DNA of 64,000 nucleotides. Origin: Hygrophila difformis (taxonomy: Eukaryota; Streptophyta; Magnoliopsida; Lamiales; Acanthaceae). The notes under the pieces were generated by a model. That model searched no databases, was not told the DNA's origin, and was given only the letters and a program-made list of their open reading frames with translations. The translations under genes and the position numbers were made by a program. The stretch is taken from the NCBI GenBank assembly GCA_030278955.1, contig JAOANR010000015.1:35744487-35808486 (forward strand), read 5' to 3'. Shown here piece after piece: positions 1-10,015 of the stretch (positions within the stretch are counted from its first letter, which is position 1; each line of letters opens with the position of its first letter).

Positions 1-428
1 CCATAACGGATAAAGCTTCTGTCTTACACAGACTTCCTTTCCTCGCGATGTCAATCATCATCGCGTGGACTTCAGCATTCGCACATTTTCCTTAAATCTC
101 TTTCTGACTTAGGAACAAATCCTCGCATCATTCCTTTTCTTTCCTCGCTATGTCCTTTCCACTTCCTGCTGTTTTCCAGCTTAACTTCCTTCTGCATGAC
201 AAAGCGTGGATCAGTTCAATAGAAACACTGCGTGCGAGACTTTCAACGAAAACTCAGAATTTCAAGCCATTCTTCATGTATTTTCCAACTTCTTTGCAAT
301 CTTAATTCTTCTTTCATCTTTCCTAATCCTTTATGACTATTCATCAAAAATCAATGGAATTAGGAGCAAAAAGTCATCATCAAGACACTAAATTGGACGC
401 AAATGACAGTCACGAAAGGCTGTCATCA
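1..428 (-). repeat. 3' LTR of the Athila-type element, U3 portion only
   Basis: Positions 1-428 match 21797-22224 with a single substitution seen by eye near position 106. The LTR starts with TGATGACAG when read on the minus strand (position 428 leftwards). Only the U3 start is inside the window. It contains a palindrome CGCGATG/CATCGCG at 44-65. Confidence 0.93.
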
Positions 429-446
429 CCATCCTCACATTTAGAA
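429..446 (-). other. Polypurine-tract region next to the 3' LTR
   Basis: Read on the minus strand, the bases directly before the 3' LTR are TAAATGTGAGGATGG. This purine-rich stretch is where plus-strand priming is expected. The same junction sequence, including the first bases of the LTR, recurs near 6405-6432 and in part at 6311-6331. Confidence 0.6.
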
Positions 447-1480
447 ACACTTGTCCTCAAGTGGTAAGAAACTTGTAAAGTTTCAAAGAATAAGTCCAAT
501 TAGTGGCTTCTGGGATTAAGATGTTCATGTAAGACTCCACTGGATCACTACCTTCTCTTTTCCAACTATCCCAGGCTCAACTCTTTCAACTGATTGATGC
601 TTCATACCTGACTTTGAATTCACCAGATTTCATGGAAACATTAACAGAAGTGATTTGCACTTATGTGAATTATTGTTCTGCTACTTAGTTAGTCAGATTT
701 CTCTTCTCACGCTCAATCCTGTCCAACTCATGTGCATATCTTGTATTCTGAAATGAAATACACTCTTTTTTTTTTTTATATCAAGGGGTGGCCTTCCGTG
801 GCTTTCAATAGCTCGGTTTCACATTATTAGGAGGAGTCGCATGACCTGACATTGCAGATGAAACTTCAACTCCCCTGCCCTTGATTCTGCTCTTTTAAAG
901 TTCTTCAACTCATAAATCAGAGGGGCAGCTGTGCCAGCTACTTATATCCACATTATTTTACCACGTCTGTTTCTAAAATTTCCCTTGCTCTCTTTTTTTC
1001 TCTCTCTCTCTTTTTTTTTTTTTTTTTACTCAATATGCACACTCATCTTCCAAGAGAGACTAGATTAGATCAATCCTCTTAACCTTGTGCAGTTATTGTT
1101 TATAGTATGCAAATCACTAAGGTTAATATCATCACAAAACCTTCAAACTATTTATCCAGTAATGACATCAATCGATCTCAGAGCTTACAGCTAAGAACAG
1201 TTTTCAAGAGCGGCTCATGCTTGCAGTGAAAATCTATAAAGTAGATGTCTCCACAGGAACCACCTTTTAAACTCATCTTCTATTCCTTTATCAGTTTATT
1301 AACTTCCCTGAGTTTATTATTACTATCATTATTTTTTAGCTTGAAATTCAATTCTATGACACAACTTCCTATTAGGTCTATCCTAAGTTAAATCAGAACT
1401 AATGGAAGCAGGAAAGAAATAAAGAAAAAGAGACTATAATTAAAAAGAAGAAGAAGGTTTCAGAGAACTCCCCTGTGATC
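447..1480 (-). other. Non-coding 3' region of the Athila-type element
   Basis: About 1 kb between the accessory ORF and the polypurine tract with no credible ORF. It contains pyrimidine-rich and T-rich runs near 767-778 and 985-1027. I see no other structure. Confidence 0.6.
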
Positions 1481-4400
1481 TCAGGATGGTCCTGCATCAT
1501 TGTCTGGGTCTTTAGGTGGTATGGATGGAGATTTCTTTAGATCCGAGACTAGGTTGGCAAGAATGTCTACCAATCTCGTACTGTTATACTGCTCCTGTCT
1601 CCTCAGTTCCATATCCCTTTCTCGTTCCTGTCTTCTCTCTTCAAGTTCTTCTCTTCTCAGCCTTTCAAATCTTTCCATTTCTTCCCTCCTCATTCTTTCC
1701 TGTCTATCCCATTCTTCCTTCCTTATCTTCTCTTGCCTCTCCATCTCTTCTTTCCTGAGTTTCTCCTCAGTCTGAATCCTGACATGCTCAAGTTCAATCC
1801 TCTTCTGCTCCATTTCTCTCTGAACATGCTTGTCTTCTGACATAGTTTTCACTAGCATCTCCATGGACTGTGCAAAACTTTGGATTGAAGTACTCATATT
1901 CTGAGATTCATCCACAGATACTGTGTTCCTCATAGGCTGTCTCACGGGTTGAGATGGTGCAGAAGTGTTCTCAAACTCGTCATCTTCTGGAATAGGATTC
2001 AATGCAGGAGATGGAGTTACAGTCTTTGTCCTTTTTGTTGAGGTTTTTGACTGATATGATCTTGATTTTGAAGGAAGATAGACCCTTTTTGTCTTAGGAG
2101 ATGGCACCTTTGATCCTGATCCTTCGGAAATTTGCTCCTCTAAGTCTGGCATTTGGTAAGTCAACTCTCCCCTTAAAGTGTCTTCTGGTAATGGAATGGG
2201 AGGATCTATCTTTATGATCTCTGATAAAAATGGTGTGATTGAGACTCCTTGTTTCTCACAAAGTCTTCTAATCAAATTCGGATAAGCCAATGCTGCATCT
2301 TCTCCAACTCTTGACTTAATAACATTGAGAACATGGTGTGCAGCACTGCATTTCCTTCCTGACCATAACAATGCAAATCCCTCGAAAGTTCCGGCTGAGG
2401 GTCCTTGAAAATTTGTAGTAGGTCTGAGCTTTGAGTAGTAGAAATCAAGTGTAGGCAAATACTCAGGCTTCAAATTCTTCAATGGAATCTTATTCTGCTC
2501 AGTTCCTCTGTGTGTTGAACAGAATCCCAATGCCATTTTTCTTGCATTAACAAGTTTATTTCCTTGAGTTTTCTTCCTCAGTAGGACTTCGGATTTGACT
2601 TCTGGCTGTTCTAACAAGGGTGCCTGAATCAGATCATTCAGAGTTTCTACAGTGACTTGCACTGTTTTCCCTCTAATCCATGTTGTTTCTGCCTCAACAT
2701 CAAAGTTAGCATAGAACTCCCTGGTCAGTTCCACATAACCACATTTGTTATTGTGTCTCATGAAAATGTCCCATTCATTGATCCTCCTCCAGTAGCTGAT
2801 ACACTTGTGATCCAGCCACTTAGGATGAAATCCTTTGTCCGGAACAATCATTTTGGACATTCCCAAGTAATTCTCCAATGCTTCCTTTCTTCCATTAAAC
2901 TTGACCTTGATTTCTTCTTCTGTAAATTCAGTCCTCTTTTCAATGCTGTCAGGGATTGATAACCTCACCTTTGGACTATTCTTTCCCCAATAACTCGCAG
3001 GTAGCAATTCTGGGACATCTTTTCCGGGGGATGATCCTTCAGATGTATCTGATTCATTTCCCTCAGATTCTTGTGCTCCTTCCTGCTCATCTCCAGCATT
3101 CTCATATTCTTGTTCTTCTGTTTGGCCTCCTTCTTGAGCAGGTTCCACATTTTCATCATGAGCTTGTTCTAAATTTTGCTCATGGTCAGGTTCCGGATGT
3201 TCTTCTTGAACTCCTTCAATGTCATCATGTTGTGAATTGCCTATACCTGAATCATAAATCAATGATGTGCTGGTATCTACCTTCTCAGTAACCTCAAGGC
3301 TATGCTGATTTAAGATCTCTGTGGGATCTTCCTGTACAGGTTCGTTTAGTAGAAGAGGAATAGTAGTAGGTTCTGAATCTAGAAATCCTTGGACTCCAAA
3401 GTACTCTTCTACTCTCTTCCTCTGTTCTGCGGCCCATTCAGGATCATTCATCCTTACAATTGCTCTCTGAACTACTTCATCCCTGACTTGAGGTGGAAGA
3501 AGCCATTGATTCATTTGATTTTCAGCATTCGTCTGTGTTCTGAGACATTGGCTGAAAGTGTCTTCCATAAGATATTTTCTCTGCTGAGCTTCTTGAGTTT
3601 CATTTCTCTGCACTTCTTCTTCATAAGCTTGAATTGCTAATGGAGATGGTTCCATTACTTGGTCAGGATTTATTTGTTGTTGGATTTCCTCTAACTCTGA
3701 CTCAAGTTTAGCTGCATATTCACTTGCTTGTTCTGCTGTGGTGCGTGCATTCCCTCCTTCTCTAGCCAATTTTCTAAACTTTTTAATCAGTCCTTCCAGA
3801 GAGTAAGTCATGTTCCCAACTGTAGTTCCATGCAAGTTCATATCTTCAAAAGTTTGTAAATCTTCCAGTGTCTGTTCCTGAAATATGTCTGCCACTGATT
3901 CCTCAATTTGATTTACAAATTCTTGCTCATCTGCAGCTTGTTCTGGTGGTATATCTTGCTCAGTATTTTCTCCTGAAAACCCTTGTAAATCAATCTGACT
4001 CTGAATAAGATCCCTGTTGACCTGAGCTTGTTGATCTTCATCTTGCCCTTCTCTATCATCTTTTTCAGTAATCTGAACCAGTTGGAGATCAGTGCTCGGT
4101 CTAGTCGATCCTTGTTCATCAGGTTGATGTTCTTCAATGCATGCTCTCCAGCCCTCTGGATCTATATCTCCCACTTCCAAATTAGTGTAAGAAGTGAGCT
4201 CCAACCTCTCTGTGTAGGGAACTATCCCTAGGGTTGGTTCGACTTTTTCTTCTTCAGAGCTGGTGTCAGGTGATACATACTTAGGCTTTCTAGCCTTCAT
4301 CTTTATCCTGAACTTTTTAACTGGCTTTTCAGGTTCTTTTTCTTGTTGCTTTTCTTTCTCAGGAATGATTCCCAATTGTTCTGTATTCTCAAGAGAAGAT

Positions 4401-6268
4401 CCTTGCTGCTTAAATTCTTCAGGGTTGGTTTCCTTCTGCTCAGAAGGTAACCTTCCTCTCCTTTTGTAGGTAACAACTTCTTTCTTTTCTTGAGCTGATT
4501 GTAGGATCTCAACCTCTTCATCCATCAAATCTTTTGTCAAATCCAGGATTTCTTCAGTTGCTATCTCATCTTTATTTCTCTTCTTTCTCAGAATTCGGCT
4601 AGCTTCCTCAGGCCTGCCTGCCTCCACCTTCTTCCCAGTCCTTTTCTTAGCTACAGGTACTTCATCAGAAGTGCTTGAACTGAGATTGTGTGACTTCCTC
4701 TTTTTGGAGGATACTTTCTTTTTACCTTTCTTGTCTTGAGTTCTCATGAGTTCCTCCCATTCTCGATCTGCCTTTCGTCTGTTTGCATAATAGCAATCCA
4801 TACTCTCTTGCAGAATCGGATGGATTTCATCATCTCCCTCGTTCTTTTCTCCCAAAATAGTTGTAACCTCATCAACTACTCTCATCTTCTCAATTCTTTG
4901 CTCATCATCTGTGCTGTCTTCATCTGAATCATGCTTCTTAATATAAAAATTCTTGCCTAACCCTTTCAGCATGATATTCATTCCCTTTCTGTTCAGATAT
5001 TTCTCATTCCATGCATCCCAATCATCAATAATTACCTGCTGAATTCTTCCTTGTGTTTGATCAGTGTAAGGCCTGTGCTCCTTATATGCATTTTCTCTGC
5101 ACATAGCATCATACCTGACATACTTCTCTATGAATTCTTTCTTCCTCTCCTGGACATATCCATGAACTTCCTGTTGGAGAGTTAGAGGTAATCTCTTCAT
5201 GATCTTATTGGGTCTGTCTGTAATGAGTAGATCTGCATCTGCTGGTGTTATTGACGGAGCTGAAACTTTTCTGAAATTTGCTATTGGTTCCAGTCCTTCA
5301 TTAACAACAGATTCTCTGAAAATATTCCTTACTATGTTTTGCGGTGTCTGTTTTGCATCTGATCTCTGCTTTCTGTTTTTGCCTGATCTCTCAGCTTCTC
5401 TCTTCTCTGCATCCTTAATCCATGCTTGCTGTTCTGGCATCAATTCAGCAAACTCCTCCAAAGGAAATTCCTCATTAGGTTTCCTTACCAACCCTGGTTT
5501 AAGAATACTTCTCTTCAGATCATCCCCTTTTGACCATTTATTCATATACCTGATCCAGCCATTTCTGGCTTCTTGAATAATTCTAAGGACGTCTTTCCAT
5601 ACCATCTGACCCTGTTTAGCTTTCTTGAAATAAGGCTCGAGATCATGCCTTAAATTGATGCGAGCATCAATAATCCTGTCTAAGGCCAGATTTGTTAAGA
5701 AATTCTGTTCAATGGGTCCCTTCTTGTTCAGGAATGTTGGAGGCATGTATGCAGGGAGTGCCTGCTGAGCATCATAAACTCTAGCATTCCGGATTTCATT
5801 AAGTTTGCAGCAGTATTTGGTGAGTCGCTTAACATATTTTGGTAGTGGTTGGGGGTCAAAGTAATCCAGCTCCAGCCCTGTCTGATCTTTCGGGTTGATA
5901 ATTCTGTAGCACTCCTGAGTCCACTCAGCCATGCACTTCCTTTCCCTTTCCAAAATTCTTTCCAGTCTGATTTGATTAGGCCATTGCCTATCATTGATCA
6001 GGATTATCATTTGTTCATCCCAAAATCTATTCATCTTTTCCCAGAATGCTTCTTCTAAATCAATCCTCAATGATTCCTTTTCCTTTTCTGGTATATGTTG
6101 AAGCATAAATGGATTGATATAAAATTCTGGAGGTGAAATTTGCATTGCTGTCCATCCACCACTCTTTCGAATAGTTTCTACCATCTTGACCGTTCTCGTT
6201 TTTGCCCAGAATGATTTATCTTTCTTGTCCGATTCTATATTTCGAGCTTGAAGTTCTTCAAAGGTCAT
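1481..6268 (-). CDS. Large accessory ORF (1595 codons) in the env position of the Athila-type element
   Basis: An uninterrupted ORF lies between the F-box array and the 3' LTR, where Athila elements carry an extra env-like or unknown ORF. It is very hydrophilic. The middle (about residues 480-1100) is rich in Glu, Gln, Lys and Ser, with basic KKGKKK/RKKRNKD patches that could be nuclear localisation signals. Residues about 1150-1400 (from KGFHPKWLDHKCISYWRRIN onward) resemble the 'putative plant transposon protein' domain often annotated in Athila-group accessory ORFs. The C-terminus (about 1490-1570) is a charged coiled coil made of repeated REEMER/RQERMR-like heptads. I see no signal peptide or membrane segment, so it does not look like an envelope glycoprotein. 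A TATA-like box lies about 116 bp upstream between two hairpins. Function unknown; a structural or nucleic-acid-associated role is inference. Confidence 0.8.
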   Translation of the reverse strand: MTFEELQARNIESDKKDKSFWAKTRTVKMVETIRKSGGWTAMQISPPEFYINPFMLQHIPEKEKESLRIDLEEAFWEKMNRFWDEQMIILINDRQWPNQIRLERILERERKCMAEWTQECYRIINPKDQTGLELDYFDPQPLPKYVKRLTKYCCKLNEIRNARVYDAQQALPAYMPPTFLNKKGPIEQNFLTNLALDRIIDARINLRHDLEPYFKKAKQGQMVWKDVLRIIQEARNGWIRYMNKWSKGDDLKRSILKPGLVRKPNEEFPLEEFAELMPEQQAWIKDAEKREAERSGKNRKQRSDAKQTPQNIVRNIFRESVVNEGLEPIANFRKVSAPSITPADADLLITDRPNKIMKRLPLTLQQEVHGYVQERKKEFIEKYVRYDAMCRENAYKEHRPYTDQTQGRIQQVIIDDWDAWNEKYLNRKGMNIMLKGLGKNFYIKKHDSDEDSTDDEQRIEKMRVVDEVTTILGEKNEGDDEIHPILQESMDCYYANRRKADREWEELMRTQDKKGKKKVSSKKRKSHNLSSSTSDEVPVAKKRTGKKVEAGRPEEASRILRKKRNKDEIATEEILDLTKDLMDEEVEILQSAQEKKEVVTYKRRGRLPSEQKETNPEEFKQQGSSLENTEQLGIIPEKEKQQEKEPEKPVKKFRIKMKARKPKYVSPDTSSEEEKVEPTLGIVPYTERLELTSYTNLEVGDIDPEGWRACIEEHQPDEQGSTRPSTDLQLVQITEKDDREGQDEDQQAQVNRDLIQSQIDLQGFSGENTEQDIPPEQAADEQEFVNQIEESVADIFQEQTLEDLQTFEDMNLHGTTVGNMTYSLEGLIKKFRKLAREGGNARTTAEQASEYAAKLESELEEIQQQINPDQVMEPSPLAIQAYEEEVQRNETQEAQQRKYLMEDTFSQCLRTQTNAENQMNQWLLPPQVRDEVVQRAIVRMNDPEWAAEQRKRVEEYFGVQGFLDSEPTTIPLLLNEPVQEDPTEILNQHSLEVTEKVDTSTSLIYDSGIGNSQHDDIEGVQEEHPEPDHEQNLEQAHDENVEPAQEGGQTEEQEYENAGDEQEGAQESEGNESDTSEGSSPGKDVPELLPASYWGKNSPKVRLSIPDSIEKRTEFTEEEIKVKFNGRKEALENYLGMSKMIVPDKGFHPKWLDHKCISYWRRINEWDIFMRHNNKCGYVELTREFYANFDVEAETTWIRGKTVQVTVETLNDLIQAPLLEQPEVKSEVLLRKKTQGNKLVNARKMALGFCSTHRGTEQNKIPLKNLKPEYLPTLDFYYSKLRPTTNFQGPSAGTFEGFALLWSGRKCSAAHHVLNVIKSRVGEDAALAYPNLIRRLCEKQGVSITPFLSEIIKIDPPIPLPEDTLRGELTYQMPDLEEQISEGSGSKVPSPKTKRVYLPSKSRSYQSKTSTKRTKTVTPSPALNPIPEDDEFENTSAPSQPVRQPMRNTVSVDESQNMSTSIQSFAQSMEMLVKTMSEDKHVQREMEQKRIELEHVRIQTEEKLRKEEMERQEKIRKEEWDRQERMRREEMERFERLRREELEERRQERERDMELRRQEQYNSTRLVDILANLVSDLKKSPSIPPKDPDNDAGPS

Positions 6269-6310
6269 CTTATGAATCCTTAAGAAACAAGAACAACTGG
6301 TAAATTAGTG

Positions 6311-6347
6311 TCACCATACTCACATTTAGAGCTTGACTCTAAATGTG
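6311..6347 (-). repeat. PPT-like copy with perfect 11-bp hairpin (downstream copy)
   Basis: The stem is CACATTTAGAG at 6321-6331 and CTCTAAATGTG at 6337-6347, with a 5-nt loop. The flanking TCACCATACT gives a 21-bp match to 6412-6432 and a near match to the true 3' LTR/PPT junction at 425-446. It lies between a TATA-like box and the start of the accessory ORF. Confidence 0.8.
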
Positions 6348-6383
6348 CAAATGATAGAAAAGAAACATAATACCAGCTTTTCT

Positions 6384-6390
6384 TTATATA
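6384..6390 (-). promoter_or_regulatory. TATA-like box upstream of the accessory ORF
   Basis: The minus strand reads TATATAAAGA, about 116 bp before the accessory-ORF ATG at 6268. It is flanked by the two hairpins at 6311-6347 and 6405-6449. This suggests a subgenomic promoter inside the retroelement. The placement is inference; no transcript data are available. Confidence 0.45.
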
Positions 6391-6404
6391 TTCATCATTC
6401 TATT

Positions 6405-6449
6405 CATGACATCACCATACTCACATTTAGAGATTTGCTCTAAATGTGA
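6405..6449 (-). repeat. PPT/LTR-junction-like copy with perfect 12-bp hairpin (upstream copy)
   Basis: TCACATTTAGAG (6421-6432) pairs perfectly with CTCTAAATGTGA (6438-6449) across a 5-nt loop. The preceding bases ATGACATCACCATAC mirror the end of the 3' LTR plus PPT at 419-446, so this looks like an internal copy of the LTR/PPT junction. Confidence 0.8.
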
Positions 6450-6597
6450 AAATTTCAATACTAGCTGAGTCTAATTTAATCAGAAAATAGCAGGAGATTC
6501 GAATTCAAAACATCATTAATCAAAAGCAAAACATCTAGTTAATCAGAAAATATGGAACTACAAAGCATGGTGCTTCTTATGACATTCAACCTATCAA

Positions 6598-7345
6598 TTA
6601 CAGATGAGGAGGTGTCTCTGCCTCAATTCCAAATCTTTGAAACAGATTACAATGCTCAGAAACTAAGCACCTCATACAGTAAATTGACACAACTCCATAA
6701 GTATTCCTTGAGGGACCATGATTGTTATCATAATAACTCCTAAGGTCACAGAGTCTCTTCTTGGGTTGTCCTTGAAAAGGTGATATGAATTCCTCATAAC
6801 TGGATATCCACCCTCTGACTTGAAGTCGAAGATCCTTGAGTCTTCGTCTATTCTTGCACAGAGGAGCAAAGAGCCAAATTCCCTTCTCTTGCTCCTCCTT
6901 TTCATCCTTACTTAAGAGCATAAGAGCTTTTACATAGATGGATGGGGGGTGATTATCAGTTATTGCAGGTTTCAGAAGTTCAAACGCTGCTTGTTCATTC
7001 TTGTCTTTGACGAATAAACGCAGTGCCTCATGTAACTGGTACATCCAATTTCCTGCATTTTTGCAGGTTTCAAGGAAAATGCTTTGTGTCTCTTCAAAAG
7101 TTCCCCATCCCCATGCTGTAAAGTCTTCAAGAGAAGCCCTTTTCAAAACTAACGGATGATGAGTAGCTTTTTCGAGCTCTTTGCAAACCAGTTTACAATT
7201 AAAGACAGTCTCAAGGTGGTCAAATGCAAATCTTGATAAAATGTTTCCAAGAATCTCATAGGGAAGATCTGTGATCTGAGTTTCCCCCGATCCAGATTTC
7301 TCTAGTGAAGTCCTTGGTTGCTTTGATGAAGTTCCAATTTCATAG
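6598..7345 (-). CDS. F-box protein 1, terminal exon
   Basis: The encoded F-box (about ITDLPYEILGNILSRF) is followed by a helical region with the pattern GNxxxxLxEALRLFVKDKN, then HPPSIYVKALMLLSKDE. This is the layout of the plant At1g67623/At2g35280-like F-box family with a Sel1/TPR-like middle. F-box proteins bind SKP1 and bring substrates to SCF ubiquitin ligases. The open frame extends upstream to 7365, but the first in-frame Met follows an intron-like tract. An acceptor CTCAG at 7350-7346 is in the right phase to join a mini-exon ending in CC, which would give 254 residues. No private mini-exon is visible between 7345 and 7543; the nearest is at 9349-9365. The C-terminus keeps a PFQGQ...C...CMRC motif. 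The frame is intact. Confidence 0.8.
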
Positions 7346-7542
7346 CTGAGTAAAGTTAAAAACAAAAGTAGAATTAAAAACTAGAGATTGCAATTCATTA
7401 ATGGAAAAGGGATGTACAGCTTTGAATCATCCACATAATTCTCTGTCCTCAGACAAAGTCATAAAAGATACAAGCAAAGAAAAATATTAATCACTTGATT
7501 TCTAGATTATTCTAATTCTAGTAGTTCTTCTTCATTCTGATC

Positions 7543-8260
7543 TTATTCTGCATTGTTCCACTGCTCCCATTCAAATAATATGCCTAGTTCGCCACTTGCT
7601 CTTCTGTACTGCTTGACATAATCAAACAGTTCACAAGGAATGCAGTCCATCCTTTCATTAAAAGGTAATTGCTGTCGCTCTTGGATAGAGTGGTTCTTAC
7701 AAAAACTCCTTTCCTCTTGATCAAAGAATGGGTTTGGGAACTTTTCACCATAAAGGAGCCAGTGGAGAACACTCATTTTTAAGAATAGAAGTTCAAAAGG
7801 ATCTTGAATTACAGATTTGATCAATTGAATTCCTTCCTCATCCAGCTGTGGATCTTGTTTGGAAAGCAGTAGAAGGGATCTTATGAAAATGGTTGGTTTG
7901 TGTTTATCATCTAAACCAGGCTTAAGAATTTCATAAGCTTTTTCCTCGTTTTTCTCCTCGACAAAGGCTATCAATGCAGGCACAATATTGAACATATAAT
8001 TGCCTGCATCCTGGCATCTTTTAATGAATCTGACTTGGTTACTTGGATAAGCATCTCCTCTCCAAACAGCACAAGTTTCCAAATTAGCTCTCTTTAGAGC
8101 TAACGATGACCTGCTTGCTGAGAGAAATTGCTTAGAAGTTTCGGACGCTCTAAAAAGTGCCTTTATGCTTTCCATTCCTAGTCTTGACAGAATGTCTCCC
8201 AGTAACTCTATTGGTAAATCAAGTAATTGAGTTTCCAAGAGTTGAGGGTTTTCGACATTT
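7543..8260 (-). CDS. F-box protein 2, terminal exon
   Basis: Starts after an acceptor TTTTCAG ending at 8261. The exon reads on in the phase needed after a mini-exon ending in CC and would give a 244-residue protein. The F-box is LDLPIELLGDILSRLG, followed by the conserved LALKRANLE and CQDAGNYMFNIVPALIAF blocks and a KPTIFIRSLLLLSKQD block. The C-terminus has NPFFDQ, FCKNH and a CIPC pair. It is closest by eye to F-box 4. No mini-exon or TATA box is visible between it and F-box 3, so it may be spliced to the shared mini-exon at 9349-9365 or may have lost its own. A fallback start is the Met at 8238. Likely role: SCF substrate adaptor. Confidence 0.8.
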
Positions 8261-8451
8261 CTGAAAAGAGAAGGAGAAAGAACACAGAATTCAAAGTTAA
8301 ACTCAACATTTATGTAGCAATGAGATTAGATTTTATTATCAAAATTAGGCTACATTACATTGCGCGAAATATCTGATCTAGTGACAGTTTCAAAGTTAAA
8401 AATTAGAGAACATGTCACATACATCATTCTCTTTCTCCTTTGTCCAAAAGC

Positions 8452-9365
8452 TTATTCATTAATGCTATGATTATCAAAGTTCTCCCCTGCTGCCATCCTA
8501 AAGTCAGCTATGGCTCTTTTTGTGTCACAGCAGAGATAGCAGACCTGATCGGCTGTATTGTATGATGACTTATGGAAGGTTTCCTGATCACGAACTTCTA
8601 CAACACAAAATTCTCTATTTTCCTGCCCTAAGAATGGATTTGGAACATACTCCCATTCTGAAACTAAGGTGAGAAAATTGTATCTAAATTCATAACTGTT
8701 AAATCTATCCATTAAGATTGGACTAATTAAGCGAAATCCAGCTTCTATCTCTTCCTTAGAACTTTTACTTAGGCAACATAGAGCTTTAAAATATTGGGAC
8801 ATCTTAAAGTTATCCGCTATTCCTTCATCCAGGATCTGAAATGCTTTAGATTCTTTCCCTTGTACAAACAATTCCAAAGCCTTGGGCAAATTCAGAATAT
8901 GATTCTCAGCCTCTCTACAGGCATCTAGAAAGTTGATTTTACCAGAGGATTCATTGGAAATTCTTTTAAAGGCTAGATCCTGTACATTAAATCTCCGAAG
9001 GACAATAGGATGTTCTGAGGCTATTGTGAATGTTGAACAGATTTGTTTGCACTTGAGCAGATCTTCAAAGCTGCTCTGCCCTACTCGTGACAGAATCTCC
9101 CCAAGGACATCCAATGGAAGATCAGTCAGATGTAAAGCAGAGGACTCAGAAAGATGCTCCTCACTGTTATTTAATCGAATTTTAAAGAAGAAGAATCAGT
9201 TGAAGTTATACTACAAGTTTTAGAATTAGGGAAGAACGACAGTGGATGAAAAACTTAAACCCTAGTATGAGTGAAGATACTATAATGCAGATTGTAACAA
9301 CTTAAAACACCAGGAAGAAATGCGATGAAAAATGAACGGAGAGCTTACGGGTTGTTGCTCGCCAT
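8452..9365 (-). CDS. F-box protein 3 (two exons: 9349-9365 and 8452-9163)
   Basis: Exon 1 is a 17-nt mini-exon coding MASNNP (last codon split), followed by a donor GTAAGC. Exon 2 begins after AACAG at 9164, in phase, giving 242 residues. The F-box is LTDLPLDVLGEILSRVG. The middle has CREAENHILNLPKALELFVQG and a YFKALCCLSKSS block. The C-terminus has NPFLGQ...FC...CYLCC. It is the most diverged in sequence of the mini-exon family members. A TATA-like box at 9511-9517 sits about 146 bp before the ATG. The intron (9164-9348) is in the sense of the retroelement, so splicing of the genomic RNA would have removed it. Likely SCF adaptor; substrate unknown. Confidence 0.82.
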
Positions 9366-9510
9366 TGGGATTGTTCCTGAAGCTGAGTGTTACTGTAGGA
9401 GAGTTTCGCAAATAAGGGAAGAAGAAAGACTTAAAAGATGGCGGTTTCTTCTCAAGAGAGAATATGAAAAGATATGAAAATGATTTGAAAAGATAAGGAG
9501 GTTATAGGTC

Positions 9511-9517
9511 TTATATA
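9511..9517 (-). promoter_or_regulatory. TATA-like box of F-box unit A
   Basis: The minus strand reads CTTTATATAAG about 146 bp upstream of the MASNNP mini-exon. It would serve F-box 3, and possibly F-box 1 and 2 through alternative splicing. The 9366-10015 stretch otherwise holds no gene; an AAAGCGAG element related to the LTR palindromes is near 9697. Confidence 0.45.
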
Positions 9518-10015
9518 AAGCAATGGGCTGGCCTAGTTAAAGAATAAAAAAAAAAAATAGGGTACTCAAGTACTCAGAGTGTATTCACTCATTCTAGACC
9601 TGCCACATCAGTGAGTCTGGTTATTGATTCAAAATTTGAGTTAATGAACTCAAACAACATAGTAACTTGGATAAAACTGGATTGGTTGAGAACAAAGCGA
9701 GGGGTAATCATTGAAAAGGATTAAGACTTCTAAATTTAGTATTTAAGCCTGATTAAATCTTCTTCACCAGATTAATCTTAATGCCTAACAGAAATCCACC
9801 CTTAGCTCATTCCTTTACAGATCACCAATTCTTCCATCCCTATTTCCTGATTTCCAGCTTCATCTCTTAATTCATTTTTGAGTTGAGTAAAGAAGCTGAT
9901 CATATAGAATAGAAAAGTAGGAGAATTGCAATACACAAAATCCAAATAATCCAAAGTACATCAAAATATCCAGAAGTTACAATCATATATAATAATATAG
10001 AACTTCTAATTCTAA

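Noticed and set aside
206..391. A 61-codon plus-strand ORF in the LTR, identical at 22002-22187
   Set aside because: It is antisense to the element and identical only because LTR copies are identical. No domain or signal supports it.
1481..6268. An envelope glycoprotein in the accessory ORF
   Set aside because: No signal peptide, transmembrane helix or cysteine-rich ectodomain is visible.
8261..8451. A private mini-exon for F-box 2
   Set aside because: No ATG followed by a short reading frame and a GTAAG-type donor is found on the minus strand here; the same holds for 7346-7542 and F-box 1.
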